Of a DNA stretch of 64,000 bases, positions 34,787 through 44,574 are shown one piece after another (position 1 is the stretch's first letter; each line of letters starts with the position of its first letter). This DNA is from Pantoea rwandensis (GTDB lineage Bacteria > Pseudomonadota > Gammaproteobacteria > Enterobacterales > Enterobacteriaceae), in contig NZ_MLFR01000025.1 in the NCBI RefSeq assembly GCF_002095475.1, positions 1 through 64,000 of the forward strand. The letters are read 5' to 3'. The notes under the pieces are model-generated. The model was not told where the DNA came from. It worked only from the letters and a program-made list of their open reading frames with translations, and did not search any database. A program made the position numbers and the translations under genes.

Positions 34787-36571
34787 ATGGAATTCAGATC
34801 TTTTGAGAAATCTTGGGGCGCAGAAATACAGGCAGATGGCAGCGTGCTGTTTCGCTTGTGGGCGCCGGGTCAGCAACAAATTACGCTACGCATCGCTGAG
34901 GGTGACCATCGCATGCCCGCGATCGGTGAGGGCTGGTATGAACTGCAACTGAGCAACATCGCTCATGGAACGCCATATCACTATCTCCTCGCCGATGGCA
35001 CCTTAGTGCCCGACCCCGCCTCCCGCGCGCAGCAATCGGCGGTGAATGGCCCTTCACTGGTGATAGATCCTCACCATTACGTATGGCAACACCCAAGCTG
35101 GCGCGGGCGGCCCTGGGAAGAAACCGTGGTGTATGAACTGCATATCGGCACCTTCACCCCAGCGGGCACATTCCTGGCGGCGATAGAAAAGCTACCGGAA
35201 TTAAAAACGCTTGGCATCACCATGATCGAGGTTCTACCGGTGTCACAATTTGGTGGAACGCGCGGCTGGGGCTATGACGGCGTATTACTTTACGCACCTC
35301 AAGCCAGTTATGGATCGCCGGATGATTTCAAAGCGTTCGTCGATGCCGCGCATGCGCATGGTTTATCGGTGGTTCTCGACATTGTGCTTAATCACTTTGG
35401 CCCAGAGGGCAATTATTTGCCGCTGCTGGCTCCCGCGTTCTTCCACCAGGAACGTATGACGCCTTGGGGCGCAGGTATCGCCTACGATGTGGATGCCGCT
35501 CGCCGTTACATTATCGAAGCCCCGCTCTACTGGCTGCAGGAGTTTCATCTCGACGGTCTACGTTTTGATGCCATAGACCAGATTGAAGATACCTCCAGCA
35601 AGCATGCGTTGATTGAGATTGCTGAACGCATCCGTCGAGACATCACCGACCGGCCCATCCATCTCACCACCGAAGATTGCCGCAACGTGACCTTCCTGCA
35701 CCCACGTGACAAACAGGGTAACGCGCCACTGTTTACCGGCGAGTGGAATGACGACTTCCACAACGCCATTCATGTATTTGCCACCGGTGAAACCCACGCC
35801 TACTACCAGGACTTTGCCGACGTGCCGGAAAAACTGATTGCACGCATTCTGGCTGAGGGCTTTGCCTATCAGGGTGAAATCTCCCCGCAAAGTGGTCAGC
35901 GGCGCGGCGTACCGAGTGCTGGGCAACCGCCAGTGGCCTTTGTGGATTTCATCCAGAATCATGATCAGGTCGGTAACCGGGCGCAAGGGGATCGATTGAT
36001 CACGCTGGCCGGCGCAGAACGTACCAAAGTGCTGCTCGCCACCCTGTTGTTGTCACCGCATATCCCTTTGCTGTTTATGGGCGAAGAGTTTGGCGAAACC
36101 AACCCGTTTTTGTTTTTCACAGATTTCCACGGCGATCTCGCCAAAGCCGTGCGCGAAGGCCGTGCCCGCGAGTTCACCGGACACGCTGGACATGATAGCG
36201 ACGTGCCCGATCCTAACGATGAGCAGACCTTTATCCGCTCTAAACTCGACTGGAGCAAACCACAAAGCGTTGAGGGGAAAACCTGGCTGACGTTCACTCA
36301 GGCTCTGTTGCAATTGCGGCAGCGCCACATTGCGCCGTTACTGGCTTCGGCTGCGGGTCACAGTGGCAAGGTCTTGAAAACCGCACAAGGCTTTGTGGCG
36401 GTGAGCTGGTCATTCCCGGCTGGAGAGCTGTCAATGGCCCTCAATATCGGTAAAACCGCACAGCCCCTTCCTGCCATGCCCGGTGAAACTATTTTTGCGT
36501 GGCCACAGGAAAGTGTATCCCTGCCACAACACACCATTGTCGTACGTCTGAACACGGGAGTATCCGCATGA
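34787..36571 (+). CDS. treZ: malto-oligosyltrehalose trehalohydrolase
   Basis: A 594-residue GH13 enzyme that releases trehalose from maltooligosyltrehalose. An N-terminal carbohydrate-binding/E-set domain (LFRLWAPGQQQITLRIAEG) precedes the barrel. Catalytic features are DGLRFDAIDQIED (nucleophile Asp), LTTEDCRN (acid Glu) and FIQNHDQVGNRAQG (transition-state Asp). It is the first gene of treZ-treY-glgX and overlaps treY by four bases. The route makes trehalose, an osmoprotectant, from glycogen. Confidence 0.95.
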   Translation: MEFRSFEKSWGAEIQADGSVLFRLWAPGQQQITLRIAEGDHRMPAIGEGWYELQLSNIAHGTPYHYLLADGTLVPDPASRAQQSAVNGPSLVIDPHHYVWQHPSWRGRPWEETVVYELHIGTFTPAGTFLAAIEKLPELKTLGITMIEVLPVSQFGGTRGWGYDGVLLYAPQASYGSPDDFKAFVDAAHAHGLSVVLDIVLNHFGPEGNYLPLLAPAFFHQERMTPWGAGIAYDVDAARRYIIEAPLYWLQEFHLDGLRFDAIDQIEDTSSKHALIEIAERIRRDITDRPIHLTTEDCRNVTFLHPRDKQGNAPLFTGEWNDDFHNAIHVFATGETHAYYQDFADVPEKLIARILAEGFAYQGEISPQSGQRRGVPSAGQPPVAFVDFIQNHDQVGNRAQGDRLITLAGAERTKVLLATLLLSPHIPLLFMGEEFGETNPFLFFTDFHGDLAKAVREGRAREFTGHAGHDSDVPDPNDEQTFIRSKLDWSKPQSVEGKTWLTFTQALLQLRQRHIAPLLASAAGHSGKVLKTAQGFVAVSWSFPAGELSMALNIGKTAQPLPAMPGETIFAWPQESVSLPQHTIVVRLNTGVSA

Positions 36572-39063
36572 CTGTGCCTACCGCCACCTACCGTATTCAG
36601 TTTCGTAATGGCATGACGTTTGACCGCGCCATCGAACTCATCCCCTATCTGCAACGACTCGGGATTAGCCATCTGTATGCTTCACCCATCTTCACCGCCA
36701 CCCGTGATTCTACCCACGGATATGATGTCACCGATGCCAATGAGATCGATCCCGCACTCGGTGGGCGTGAAGGGTTTGATCGCTTGTCTGCCGCTTTGCA
36801 GCAGGCACACCTCGGTCTAATTCTCGATATTGTGCCGAACCATATGGCGGCATCGCTGGAAAACACGTGGTGGCAGGATGTGATCGAACAGGGCGAGCAC
36901 AGTCGCTATGCCTGCTACTTCGATATCGACTGGTCACGTCGTTTGACACTGCCGTTCCTGGGTGACGATTTTGACCGGGTGCTACAAAACAATGAGCTCA
37001 GCATAAAGCCCCATCCACAAACTGGCCGTCCAGCCTTGGCTTACTACGACAGCTTCTACCCCCTGACGCCGACCAGCTGGGAAAATCGGGTTGATGAGGT
37101 GCTGGCCATCACCGACCATGCAGCCATTGCCGAACTGCATCAACAGCAGCCCTGGCAGTTAATCAACTGGCGTGATGCACGACGAGACCTCTCCTACCGT
37201 CGTTTTTTTGAGATCACCGGTTTGGTGGGCATACGCGTTGAGGATGAAGACGTATTTAACGCGTCACACGCGCTGATTCTGGAATTGGTGCACCATGGCG
37301 CAGTGAGCGGATTACGTGTCGATCACATTGATGGATTGGCCGATCCGCAAGGCTATCTGCAACGTCTGCGCAAGGCCGCAGGACCAGATTGCTACATCAC
37401 GGTGGAGAAGATTTTAGCCGAGGGGGAACAGATCCCCGCAGAGTGGCCGATTTCTGGCACCACCGGCTATGAGTTTATCGCTGCGCTGTCCCATGCCTTA
37501 ATCGACGACACCCAAATTGATGCGCTGCACCTCGCTTATGAAGCCGCGACGGAAGAGAGAAACAACCTTAGCGCGGGTTTGCGGGCGGCACGTGAATTGA
37601 TGGTGGATCGCAATTTTGCCGGGGAGTTCGCCCGCTTGCTGGCGTTAGCCACCGATATTGCCGGCGAAGAGCAGCGTAATTTTGGTGAAGCCGAATTGCA
37701 TGTTGCACTGAGAGAAATGCTGATTGCCTTCCCTGTTTATCGCACCTACGGTCGCCATGCTGGCATGACGTTGGCGGGAGAAGAGTTGCTGCAGCAGGTG
37801 CTGGAGGAGGTGAAGTTCAGCGCTTCGCCCGTTGCCCTAAGCTTTCTGCAAGCCATATTGCTGGGGGCGCTATCTGAACGCAGCGAGCATGACGCGGCTG
37901 AATTCCGCTCGCGCTTCCAACAACTTACCGGCCCACTGATGGCGAAGTCCGTCGAAGATACTCTGTTTTTCCGTAACCACGTTCTGCTGGCGATTAATGA
38001 AGTGGGCGCAGAACCGTTGCCGCATCCCTTCTCATTGCAACATTTTCACCAAGAGATGCAAACCCGCCTTCAGCGCCAACCCGATGGCATCTCGAGCACC
38101 TCAACACACGATACTAAACGTGGCGAAGATGCCCGTGCACGTCTTTATACCCTGAGTGAAGCCCCGGCGTTGTGGGCAGAGCATGTGACACGCTGGCGTG
38201 ATCTTCACCAATTGCAGATAACGCCCCTGCGGGATGGGATTGCTCCTGAGCCCGCCGTCGAGTGGATGCTGTATCAGGCACTGGCAGGCGCATGGCCCAC
38301 AACCTTACAGCCACAAGATGCTGCAGGATTGGCCGCACTGCAGGAACGCTTTGTTCCCTTTGTGGAGAAAGCACTGCGAGAAGCCAAACTGCGTACCGAT
38401 TGGGCCGATAGCAATGAGCACTATGAAAAGGCGGTGTTGGACTACACGCGCCACCTGCTTTCCCCACACAATCAGGCGTTTTTGGTGGATTTCCATCAAG
38501 CGTTACAACCTTTCCTGACCGCCGGTCTGATCAACAGCCTGACCCAAACCGTGATCAAACTGACCGCGCCCGGTGTGCCAGATATTTACCAAGGTAGCGA
38601 AGCGCTGGATTTCAGCCTGGTTGACCCTGACAACCGCCGCGAACCCGATTTTGCCACGCTGCAACAGCAGCTTAGCGCTACGAATGCAGTGAATTTTAAT
38701 CAGCAGATGGATTGGTTAAACGGCACACTCAAACAGCAGATTATCGCCCGTATTTTACATCTGCGTCTGGATAAACCGCAGTTATTCCGTTTTGGTGATT
38801 ATCAACCGCTGTATGCCACGGGTGAAAATGCAGAGCATGCTATCGCTTATGCCAGGCAGGACAGCAGCGATACGTTGCTGGTCGTGGTTCCTCGTTTACT
38901 GCTGGACAGCCAAGACTGGGCAGGGGCCGTCATTCAATTACCGGAGTCATTGGCACATCGCCGCTATCGCAACCTGTTGAGCGGCGAAATGCTCTCGCTT
39001 AACGAACAACTTTCACTGGAAAACATGCCGTACTACGCGCCGCTGGTGCTGATTGCCAGCTAA
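36568..39063 (+). CDS. treY: malto-oligosyltrehalose synthase
   Basis: An 831-residue GH13 enzyme that turns the reducing end of maltodextrins into a trehalosyl unit. Markers are TYRIQFRNGMTFDRA at the N-terminus, LDIVPNHMA, SGLRVDHIDGLADP (nucleophile Asp), VEKILAEGE (acid Glu) and TSTHDTKRGEDARARL. The start ATG at 36568 overlaps the treZ stop (ATGA) and follows CGGGAG. It works with TreZ on chains trimmed by the debranching enzyme encoded downstream. Confidence 0.95.
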   Translation: MTVPTATYRIQFRNGMTFDRAIELIPYLQRLGISHLYASPIFTATRDSTHGYDVTDANEIDPALGGREGFDRLSAALQQAHLGLILDIVPNHMAASLENTWWQDVIEQGEHSRYACYFDIDWSRRLTLPFLGDDFDRVLQNNELSIKPHPQTGRPALAYYDSFYPLTPTSWENRVDEVLAITDHAAIAELHQQQPWQLINWRDARRDLSYRRFFEITGLVGIRVEDEDVFNASHALILELVHHGAVSGLRVDHIDGLADPQGYLQRLRKAAGPDCYITVEKILAEGEQIPAEWPISGTTGYEFIAALSHALIDDTQIDALHLAYEAATEERNNLSAGLRAARELMVDRNFAGEFARLLALATDIAGEEQRNFGEAELHVALREMLIAFPVYRTYGRHAGMTLAGEELLQQVLEEVKFSASPVALSFLQAILLGALSERSEHDAAEFRSRFQQLTGPLMAKSVEDTLFFRNHVLLAINEVGAEPLPHPFSLQHFHQEMQTRLQRQPDGISSTSTHDTKRGEDARARLYTLSEAPALWAEHVTRWRDLHQLQITPLRDGIAPEPAVEWMLYQALAGAWPTTLQPQDAAGLAALQERFVPFVEKALREAKLRTDWADSNEHYEKAVLDYTRHLLSPHNQAFLVDFHQALQPFLTAGLINSLTQTVIKLTAPGVPDIYQGSEALDFSLVDPDNRREPDFATLQQQLSATNAVNFNQQMDWLNGTLKQQIIARILHLRLDKPQLFRFGDYQPLYATGENAEHAIAYARQDSSDTLLVVVPRLLLDSQDWAGAVIQLPESLAHRRYRNLLSGEMLSLNEQLSLENMPYYAPLVLIAS

Positions 39064-39113
39064 GCGTGCATCACATCAACCTGTATTTCTGTTCATTGGA
39101 TGGAGAGGAATGA

Positions 39114-41188
39114 ATGTCTAACGGTAAGCCTTTGGAAATCACCGCGGGTTCGGGTCTGCAGTTGGGTGCGAACTATGACGGTGCAGGGGTGAACTTTGCC
39201 CTGTTCTCAGCGCACGCAGAACGTGTTGAGTTGTGTCTTTATGATGAGAGTGGGCAGCATGAGGTCGCACGTTTTGATCTGCCCGAATATACCCATGAAA
39301 TCTGGCACGGCTATGTGCCCGGATTGCCTGCGGGCGCTCTTTACGGCTATCGGGTACATGGCCCGTTCGACCCGGAGAATGGGCATCGTTTTAACCCCAA
39401 TAAGCTGCTTCTTGATCCTTATGCGCGTGAACTACGCGGCAATATTGACTGGAATGACGCGCATTTCGCCTACGATCTGCATCATGAAGATAAAGATCTG
39501 ACCTTCGACGAGCGTGACAGCGCTCCCTTTACACCGAAATGTCGTGTTATCGATCCTAACGAATTTGACTGGCAAGACGGAAACCGCCCTAATATTCCGT
39601 GGTCGCAAACCGTCATTTATGAGACGCACGTGAAAGGCTTTAGCCAGCTCAATCCAGCCGTGCCGCCAGATATGCGCGGCACCTATGACGGAATGAGCAA
39701 TAAAGCCACGGTGGAGTACATTAAAAGTCTGGGTGTGACGTCAGTAGAACTGCTGCCGGTGCACTGGTTCCCGGACGATCAGCATTTGCTGGATAAAGGA
39801 TTGAAAAACTTCTGGGGCTATAACTCACTGGCCTTTTTTGCGCCGGCATCACGCTATTTTGGCCCTCGAGGTATTCAGGGTTTTCGCGATATGGTGCGTG
39901 CCTTCCATGACGCCGGGATTGAAGTGATTCTTGATGTGGTCTACAACCACACCGCTGAGGGCAACGAACTCGGCCCAACCTTGTCATTTAAAGGCATCGA
40001 TAACTTCTCCTATTATCGCACGCTACCCGATCAGCATCGTTACTACATTAACGATACCGGCACCGGCAATACCCTCAACACCTCGCATCCTCGCGTGCTA
40101 CAGATGGTGATGGATTCATTGCGCTATTGGGCAGAATCGATGCATATCGATGGTTTTCGTTTTGATCTGGGCACCATTCTCGGACGCGAACCCGAAGGCT
40201 TCGATCAGCGCGGCGGCTTTTTTGACGCCATGACGCAAGACCCGGTGTTATCGAAACTGAAACTGATTGGCGAGCCTTGGGATATTGGACCTGGAGGTTA
40301 TCAGGTAGGCGGGTTTCCACCTGGCTGGGCCGAATGGAACGACAAATATCGCGACACGGTGCGCGAATACTGGAAAGGCGACAACGTCTCTACCGACTTC
40401 GCTGCGCGTCTGCTGGGTTCCGGCGATCTCTACGATCAACGCGGACGCCGCCCGTGGGCCAGCATTAACTTCTTAACTGCGCACGATGGTTTCACGCTGA
40501 ACGACTTAGTGTCATACAACGAGAAACACAACGACGACAACGGCGAAGATAACAACGACGGCCACAACGATAACCGTTCCTACAACTATGGTGCAGAGGG
40601 CCCCACCGACGACGAAGGTATCAATGCGGTGCGTGAACGGCAAAAACGCAATTTCCTGGCAACGCTGCTGTTCTCACACGGTACACCGATGTTGCTGGCG
40701 GGTGATGAATATGGTCGCAGCCAAATGGGCAATAACAACGGCTATTGCCAGGACAGCGAAATTTCGTGGCTGCATTGGGAGAATTTGCCAGAGTCGGCGG
40801 ATGCGCTACGTGAATTCACTCGCCATTTGTTGGCTCTGCGTGTCAAGCAGCCACTGCTGCGACGTGAAAACTGGCGCGATGGTATGGACATCAAGTGGTT
40901 CAACGCAGGCGGCGGCTTCCAGCAAGCTGAACAATGGGATGAGGGCACTACACTTGGCGTCTACATTGGTCGGCCCGACCTACAAACAGAAGAGGACATC
41001 TGGCACGATGTGCTGATGCTGTTCAATCCGTTTGAAGGCAACGTGCCCTTCCGTATCCCACAATTCGGTGAAGGCGGCTGGGTACTGGAACTCACCACTC
41101 CGATACCGCTAAAAAAGGTCTCGTCATCACCAAAGAGAAGGATTTCGAGCTGGAAGGACGCAGCATGGCGCTATTTAGACGGCCTTAA
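39114..41188 (+). CDS. glgX: glycogen debranching enzyme GlgX/TreX, C-terminus frameshifted
   Basis: About 690 residues when corrected. N-terminal E-set domain, then a GH13 barrel with DVVYNHTAEGNE, IDGFRFDLGTILG (nucleophile), GEPWDIGPGGYQVGG (acid) and LTAHDGFTLNDLVSYN. It cleaves alpha-1,6 branches of glycogen to feed TreY/TreZ. As written the frame leaves the family sequence at about 41098 (after LELTT) and runs to 41267, through a terminator and into the antitoxin gene. Restoring one base there gives the normal ending (GLVITKEKDFELEGR then SMALFRRP) and a stop at 41186-41188. The lost segment is non-catalytic, so the protein may still work. Confidence 0.9.
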
Positions 41189-41198
41189 CTCATTATGC

Positions 41199-41225
41199 GG
41201 GAAGCTGAATGGCAGCTTCCCTTTT
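41199..41225 (+). terminator. rho-independent terminator of the trehalose operon
   Basis: GGGAAGCTG-AATGG-CAGCTTCCC is followed by TTTT. It lies 10 bases after the corrected glgX stop, which supports that stop as the real gene end. Confidence 0.85.
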
Positions 41226-41562
41226 AAATCGCAAATGCATCTGGCCCCTTGGCCGCAAGGGTATTAAGAATACGTAATGCCGGACCGCTTGGTTTGATCT
41301 CTCCGCGCTCCCATTTCGAAACGCTATCTACCGTCATTCCCAAGGTATAAGCCAATAGTGCCTGACTTAAACCATACTGGTTTCGCATCCTTTTGATTTC
41401 CTGCCCGGTCATATCATGTACGGCAGCGACGCGTTTGCGGTATTCACTGGCTGAGATGCGCGTTTTAATTTGTTCGACATCTTCACCAGAGATTAAACCT
41501 AATGTGCGCAACTCTTCAGCATCTTCAAGCATCTCATTCAATGTCACTGACGTCGTTTTCAT
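41224..41562 (-). CDS. XRE-type HTH antitoxin
   Basis: A 112-residue protein with a C-terminal XRE helix-turn-helix (about 60-105, IKRMRNQYGLSQALLAYTL then VSKWERGEIKPSGPA) and an N-terminal extension that probably binds the toxin. It is the downstream partner of the RelE-family toxin gene and overlaps its 3' end by 29 bases. Toxin-first order is typical of higBA-like modules. It should repress the pair by binding the palindrome at 41958. Confidence 0.83.
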   Translation of the reverse strand: MKTTSVTLNEMLEDAEELRTLGLISGEDVEQIKTRISASEYRKRVAAVHDMTGQEIKRMRNQYGLSQALLAYTLGMTVDSVSKWERGEIKPSGPALRILNTLAAKGPDAFAI

Positions 41563-41941
41563 CACAATTTACCTCTCTGAAAGTCCCTCTGTTTTTGAGT
41601 TGAAGCAGGTCGGTCTCACTTGCCTGCAAATAACCCTTGGCGAGAATTTTGTAAGCAGTCAGCGCATCATCTTCAATTTCCCTGGCGTTTTTCTTGTTCA
41701 GCTCGGCCTTGGACCAGCCATCATAAAAAAACAGCGTGTTTCCTCTTTTGAAGAAAATCACCGAACGCGCCCCACAGCTCTTTCCAGCCTTCAGCGCTAT
41801 ACGCTTTTTGATAACACCACCGCCTAAATCAGCTTCAAACTCTCCTCTTTTGACCTCAGCAGCAGCGTTGCACAAATCGGCATCAAAGAGTTTTGTTTTC
41901 TTGAAACTACGGTCAAACCGCTTATGCACATAAATCGCCAT
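41534..41941 (-). CDS. RelE/HigB-superfamily toxin
   Basis: A 135-residue basic protein with FDRSFKKTKLFDADL at the N-terminus, GGGVIKKRIALKAGKS, and SVIFFKRGNTLFFYDGW, typical of the RelE-like toxins annotated as HigB or DUF1044. Such proteins cleave mRNA on the ribosome. The C-terminus (from about 110) is acidic and extends into the antitoxin gene. It is the first gene of the toxin-antitoxin operon. Confidence 0.83.
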   Translation of the reverse strand: MAIYVHKRFDRSFKKTKLFDADLCNAAAEVKRGEFEADLGGGVIKKRIALKAGKSCGARSVIFFKRGNTLFFYDGWSKAELNKKNAREIEDDALTAYKILAKGYLQASETDLLQLKNRGTFREVNCDENDVSDIE

Positions 41942-41957
41942 TCCCTGCCCCTAAAAT

Positions 41958-41987
41958 CCGTAATGATTATTATAGTAATCATTACGG
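41958..41987. promoter_or_regulatory. palindromic operator of the toxin-antitoxin operon
   Basis: CCGTAATGATTA-N6-TAATCATTACGG is a perfect 12-bp inverted repeat 17 bases upstream of the toxin ATG. It is the expected autoregulatory site of the antitoxin. The remaining bases to the chemoreceptor gene (41988-42227) hold no gene. Confidence 0.8.
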
Positions 41988-42134
41988 CATTGCTTCAACA
42001 TCTCCGCTGGTAAGATTCATACATGTCTGTCACATTAAATTTTATTGGCACTGAAATAATCCACGACTTCGGTTAAATGCGTCACAATCTCACAACGGTT
42101 TACCCGCTGTGCATCACCCCTTCATAAAAAAAAT

Positions 42135-42161
42135 TAACTAAATCTCACAATCTGCCGATGG
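42135..42161 (+). promoter_or_regulatory. possible sigma-28 (FliA) promoter of the chemoreceptor
   Basis: TAAC-N15-GCCGATGG compares with the flagellar consensus TAAA-N15-GCCGATAA (9 of 12 positions). It lies 67 bases upstream of the chemoreceptor ATG. A weaker match than the one before fliD at 50956. Confidence 0.45.
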
Positions 42162-42227
42162 TTATTAATCTGCCCTATTCCCTGATTTTCCTTAAACCAG
42201 GGGTGCTTTTAGATTAAGGATAATAAG

Positions 42228-43865
42228 ATGAACATCTCCCAGCGTCTTTTGCTGACTCTCTCTATGCTGTTTGGCGCCATCATCCTACAAGCGGTATTTG
42301 CTATCTCACTGCTTTCTGGATTTCAGGACCGTTTTGAATTTGTGCAAACCAACGCCATTCCTTCCATCAAGGACCTTGGTAAACTCATCGATCAAAGTAA
42401 CCAACTGGCACTGACGTTGTATAAGCATCAGAGCCAGATTCATGACAGCAATATGCCCGCCGTGGAGCAACAGATTGGTCAGCAAATCAATGGATTGAAA
42501 GCACTGACTGATTACTACATGGCGAACGATATCTCTAGTGAAGAGGACAAGCGGCTGACCAATGTGGCTTTTGATCATATTCAACAGGTGGCCGCACAAT
42601 TACCTGCATTCTTAACGGCTTCTCGCGCGCACCAAAATGAAGTCAGCTTAGATTTGCTTCAGAGTAATAACGGTATCGGCTCGGCAATTCGCCAAATGAT
42701 CAGCGATTATCAAAAACAGCTGGCGCTGAACATTGCTATTGGTGATGAACTACGTGCTACCAATCGCAGTACCTTCCATTTTGTGTTGTGGGCCACCATC
42801 GCTGGGGTCACCGCCACGGTAGTAATATTTGGTCTGTTCTCGCTGTTTACCGTGATGCGTATTCGCCGCAGCTTGAGTGCCGTCGGCAAAGTGATGTTGA
42901 CCGCCAGTGAAAATCTGGACCTGACACTGAGCGCGGACGAGAGCCGTCGCGATGAAGTGGGTAATATGGCGCATTCATTTAATATCCTGATGCAGCGTGT
43001 CTCGGAATCACTCGCCTCCGTGCGCAGAGCCTCACAGTCTGTCAGCAGTGCTTCGGTACAGATCTCAGCGGGCAATGAGGATCTCTCGGCACGCACCGAG
43101 CAACAGGCCGCCTCGCTGGAACAAACAGCAGCCAGCATGACGGAGCTGAGTGAAACCGTGCGTCAGACCGCGGACAACACCCGCCAGGCGAGCCAGCTGG
43201 CGGCCAACGCCAGCGAGCTATCTGAGAAGAGCGGTACATCGCTCACCACCATGTTATCGACGATGGATGACATTCGCGGCAGCTCACGCAAAGTCACGGA
43301 GATCGTCTCGATCATTGAAGGTATCGCCTTCCAGACCAACATTCTGGCACTGAATGCTGCTGTTGAAGCGGCACGCGCGGGTGAGCACGGTAAAGGCTTT
43401 GCAGTGGTCGCGGGTGAAGTGCGCAGCCTCTCGCAGCGCTCTAGCAATGCGGCACGTGAGATCAAAGCATTGATTGAAGAGTCGCACCGATTAACCGAAG
43501 CCGGTGCAAATCAGGCCAGCGATGTCGGCCGTAATATGGATGTGATGAATGATGCCATCCATCAGGTAAGCCAGTTGGTCGGTGAAATTGCTGCGGCGGC
43601 TGTTGAGCAGAGTCAAGGCATTGTGCAGGTTCAACAAGCCGTCAATCAGATGGATGATGTCACCCAGCAAAACGCCGCGCTGGTCGAGCAAGCCGCGTCA
43701 GCCTCGCAGTCACTGCAGGAACAAGCGGGAACCTTGAATCAACTGGTGGGCAAATTCCATGTCAGCGATGCGATTGATGTACCACAGCCTGTTCTGCGTA
43801 AAATCTCACAGCCAAAACCTCAGCGTTTAACCGTGGTGAACGACGCCGACTGGCAGAGTTTTTAA
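42228..43865 (+). CDS. methyl-accepting chemotaxis protein
   Basis: A 545-residue chemoreceptor. Membrane helix 1 is at about residues 8-28 and helix 2 at about 188-212, flanking a four-helix periplasmic ligand domain. A HAMP domain follows (about 213-265) and then the cytoplasmic signalling hairpin with the invariant tip IVEGIAFQTNILALNAAVEA-like stretch (IIEGIAFQTNILALNAAVEA at about 363-382). It ends DWQSF, an xWxxF tail like the CheR/CheB tether NWETF, so it may be a high-abundance receptor. The ligand is unknown. Confidence 0.92.
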   Translation: MNISQRLLLTLSMLFGAIILQAVFAISLLSGFQDRFEFVQTNAIPSIKDLGKLIDQSNQLALTLYKHQSQIHDSNMPAVEQQIGQQINGLKALTDYYMANDISSEEDKRLTNVAFDHIQQVAAQLPAFLTASRAHQNEVSLDLLQSNNGIGSAIRQMISDYQKQLALNIAIGDELRATNRSTFHFVLWATIAGVTATVVIFGLFSLFTVMRIRRSLSAVGKVMLTASENLDLTLSADESRRDEVGNMAHSFNILMQRVSESLASVRRASQSVSSASVQISAGNEDLSARTEQQAASLEQTAASMTELSETVRQTADNTRQASQLAANASELSEKSGTSLTTMLSTMDDIRGSSRKVTEIVSIIEGIAFQTNILALNAAVEAARAGEHGKGFAVVAGEVRSLSQRSSNAAREIKALIEESHRLTEAGANQASDVGRNMDVMNDAIHQVSQLVGEIAAAAVEQSQGIVQVQQAVNQMDDVTQQNAALVEQAASASQSLQEQAGTLNQLVGKFHVSDAIDVPQPVLRKISQPKPQRLTVVNDADWQSF

Positions 43866-43872
43866 GGTTCCC

Positions 43873-43899
43873 CCTTCCTGCGCCGCGCGCGCAGGAAGG
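43873..43899 (+). terminator. terminator of the chemoreceptor gene
   Basis: CCTTCCTGCGC and GCGCAGGAAGG form an 11-bp perfect stem with a five-base loop, followed by CTTTCTGTT, seven bases after the stop codon. Confidence 0.85.
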
Positions 43900-43944
43900 C
43901 TTTCTGTTACCCTTGGCGCTGATTCAGGGACGGGGGAACGCTCC

Positions 43945-44496
43945 ATGGCTGACAACAGCGACATCAAAACAGACATTCTCGAAGCCACACTCACAGTGAT
44001 CATTAACCAGGGTGTACGCGGCACGACTTATCGTCGGGTAGCTGAACAAGCGGGCTTATCACCAGGCACCCTCACCTACCATTTTCCACAAACCGATATC
44101 CTGCTTATGGGCGCCTTTAGCCATATGGTGGATACCATTGCGCAATCTTTTCGTGACCGTATGCATGCCGCGCGCGACCGAGCCAGCGCCTGTGAAGCGG
44201 TAGTGGATCTGATCTGTGGTGATATCTGGGCCAGCAAGCGTCATTTGGTGTTGAGTTTTGAGCTTTACTCGCTGGCCGCGCGTAAAGAGCCCTTCCGTGA
44301 ACTGTTACAGCAATGGATGCAACGCAGCCGCGCGTCCCTACATCTGTTTTTCTCAATGGAAACAGCCTGTTCACTGGACGCGCTGATTGAAGGGTTCACC
44401 ATTCACAACCTGCTCAATAATACCCCGATCAGCCGCGCAACGATTCTTAACGCGGTACGCAATATCGCCGCGCAGGACGATAATCAGGCAAGCTAA
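43945..44496 (+). CDS. TetR-family regulator (YbjK/RcdA-like)
   Basis: A 183-residue TetR protein with the N-terminal helix-turn-helix at about 10-55 (GVRGTTYRRVAEQAGLSPGTLTYHF). The C-terminal domain is of the YbjK/RcdA type. It lies 78 bases upstream of a YbjJ-like MFS gene on the same strand, the pair known from E. coli. A perfect dyad before the MFS gene (44545) is its probable operator. Confidence 0.82.
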   Translation: MADNSDIKTDILEATLTVIINQGVRGTTYRRVAEQAGLSPGTLTYHFPQTDILLMGAFSHMVDTIAQSFRDRMHAARDRASACEAVVDLICGDIWASKRHLVLSFELYSLAARKEPFRELLQQWMQRSRASLHLFFSMETACSLDALIEGFTIHNLLNNTPISRATILNAVRNIAAQDDNQAS

Positions 44497-44544
44497 ACGG
44501 AGAAATCTGCCTGTTCAGGTCTCGTCGATTTCTGTATTATCACC

Positions 44545-44560
44545 TCGTACACCTGTACGA
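44545..44560. promoter_or_regulatory. candidate TetR operator before the MFS gene
   Basis: TCGTACA-CC-TGTACGA is a perfect 7-bp inverted repeat, 15 bases upstream of the MFS start and just before its ribosome-binding site AGGGA. Confidence 0.6.
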
Positions 44561-44574
44561 CAAAAGGGACAGTG

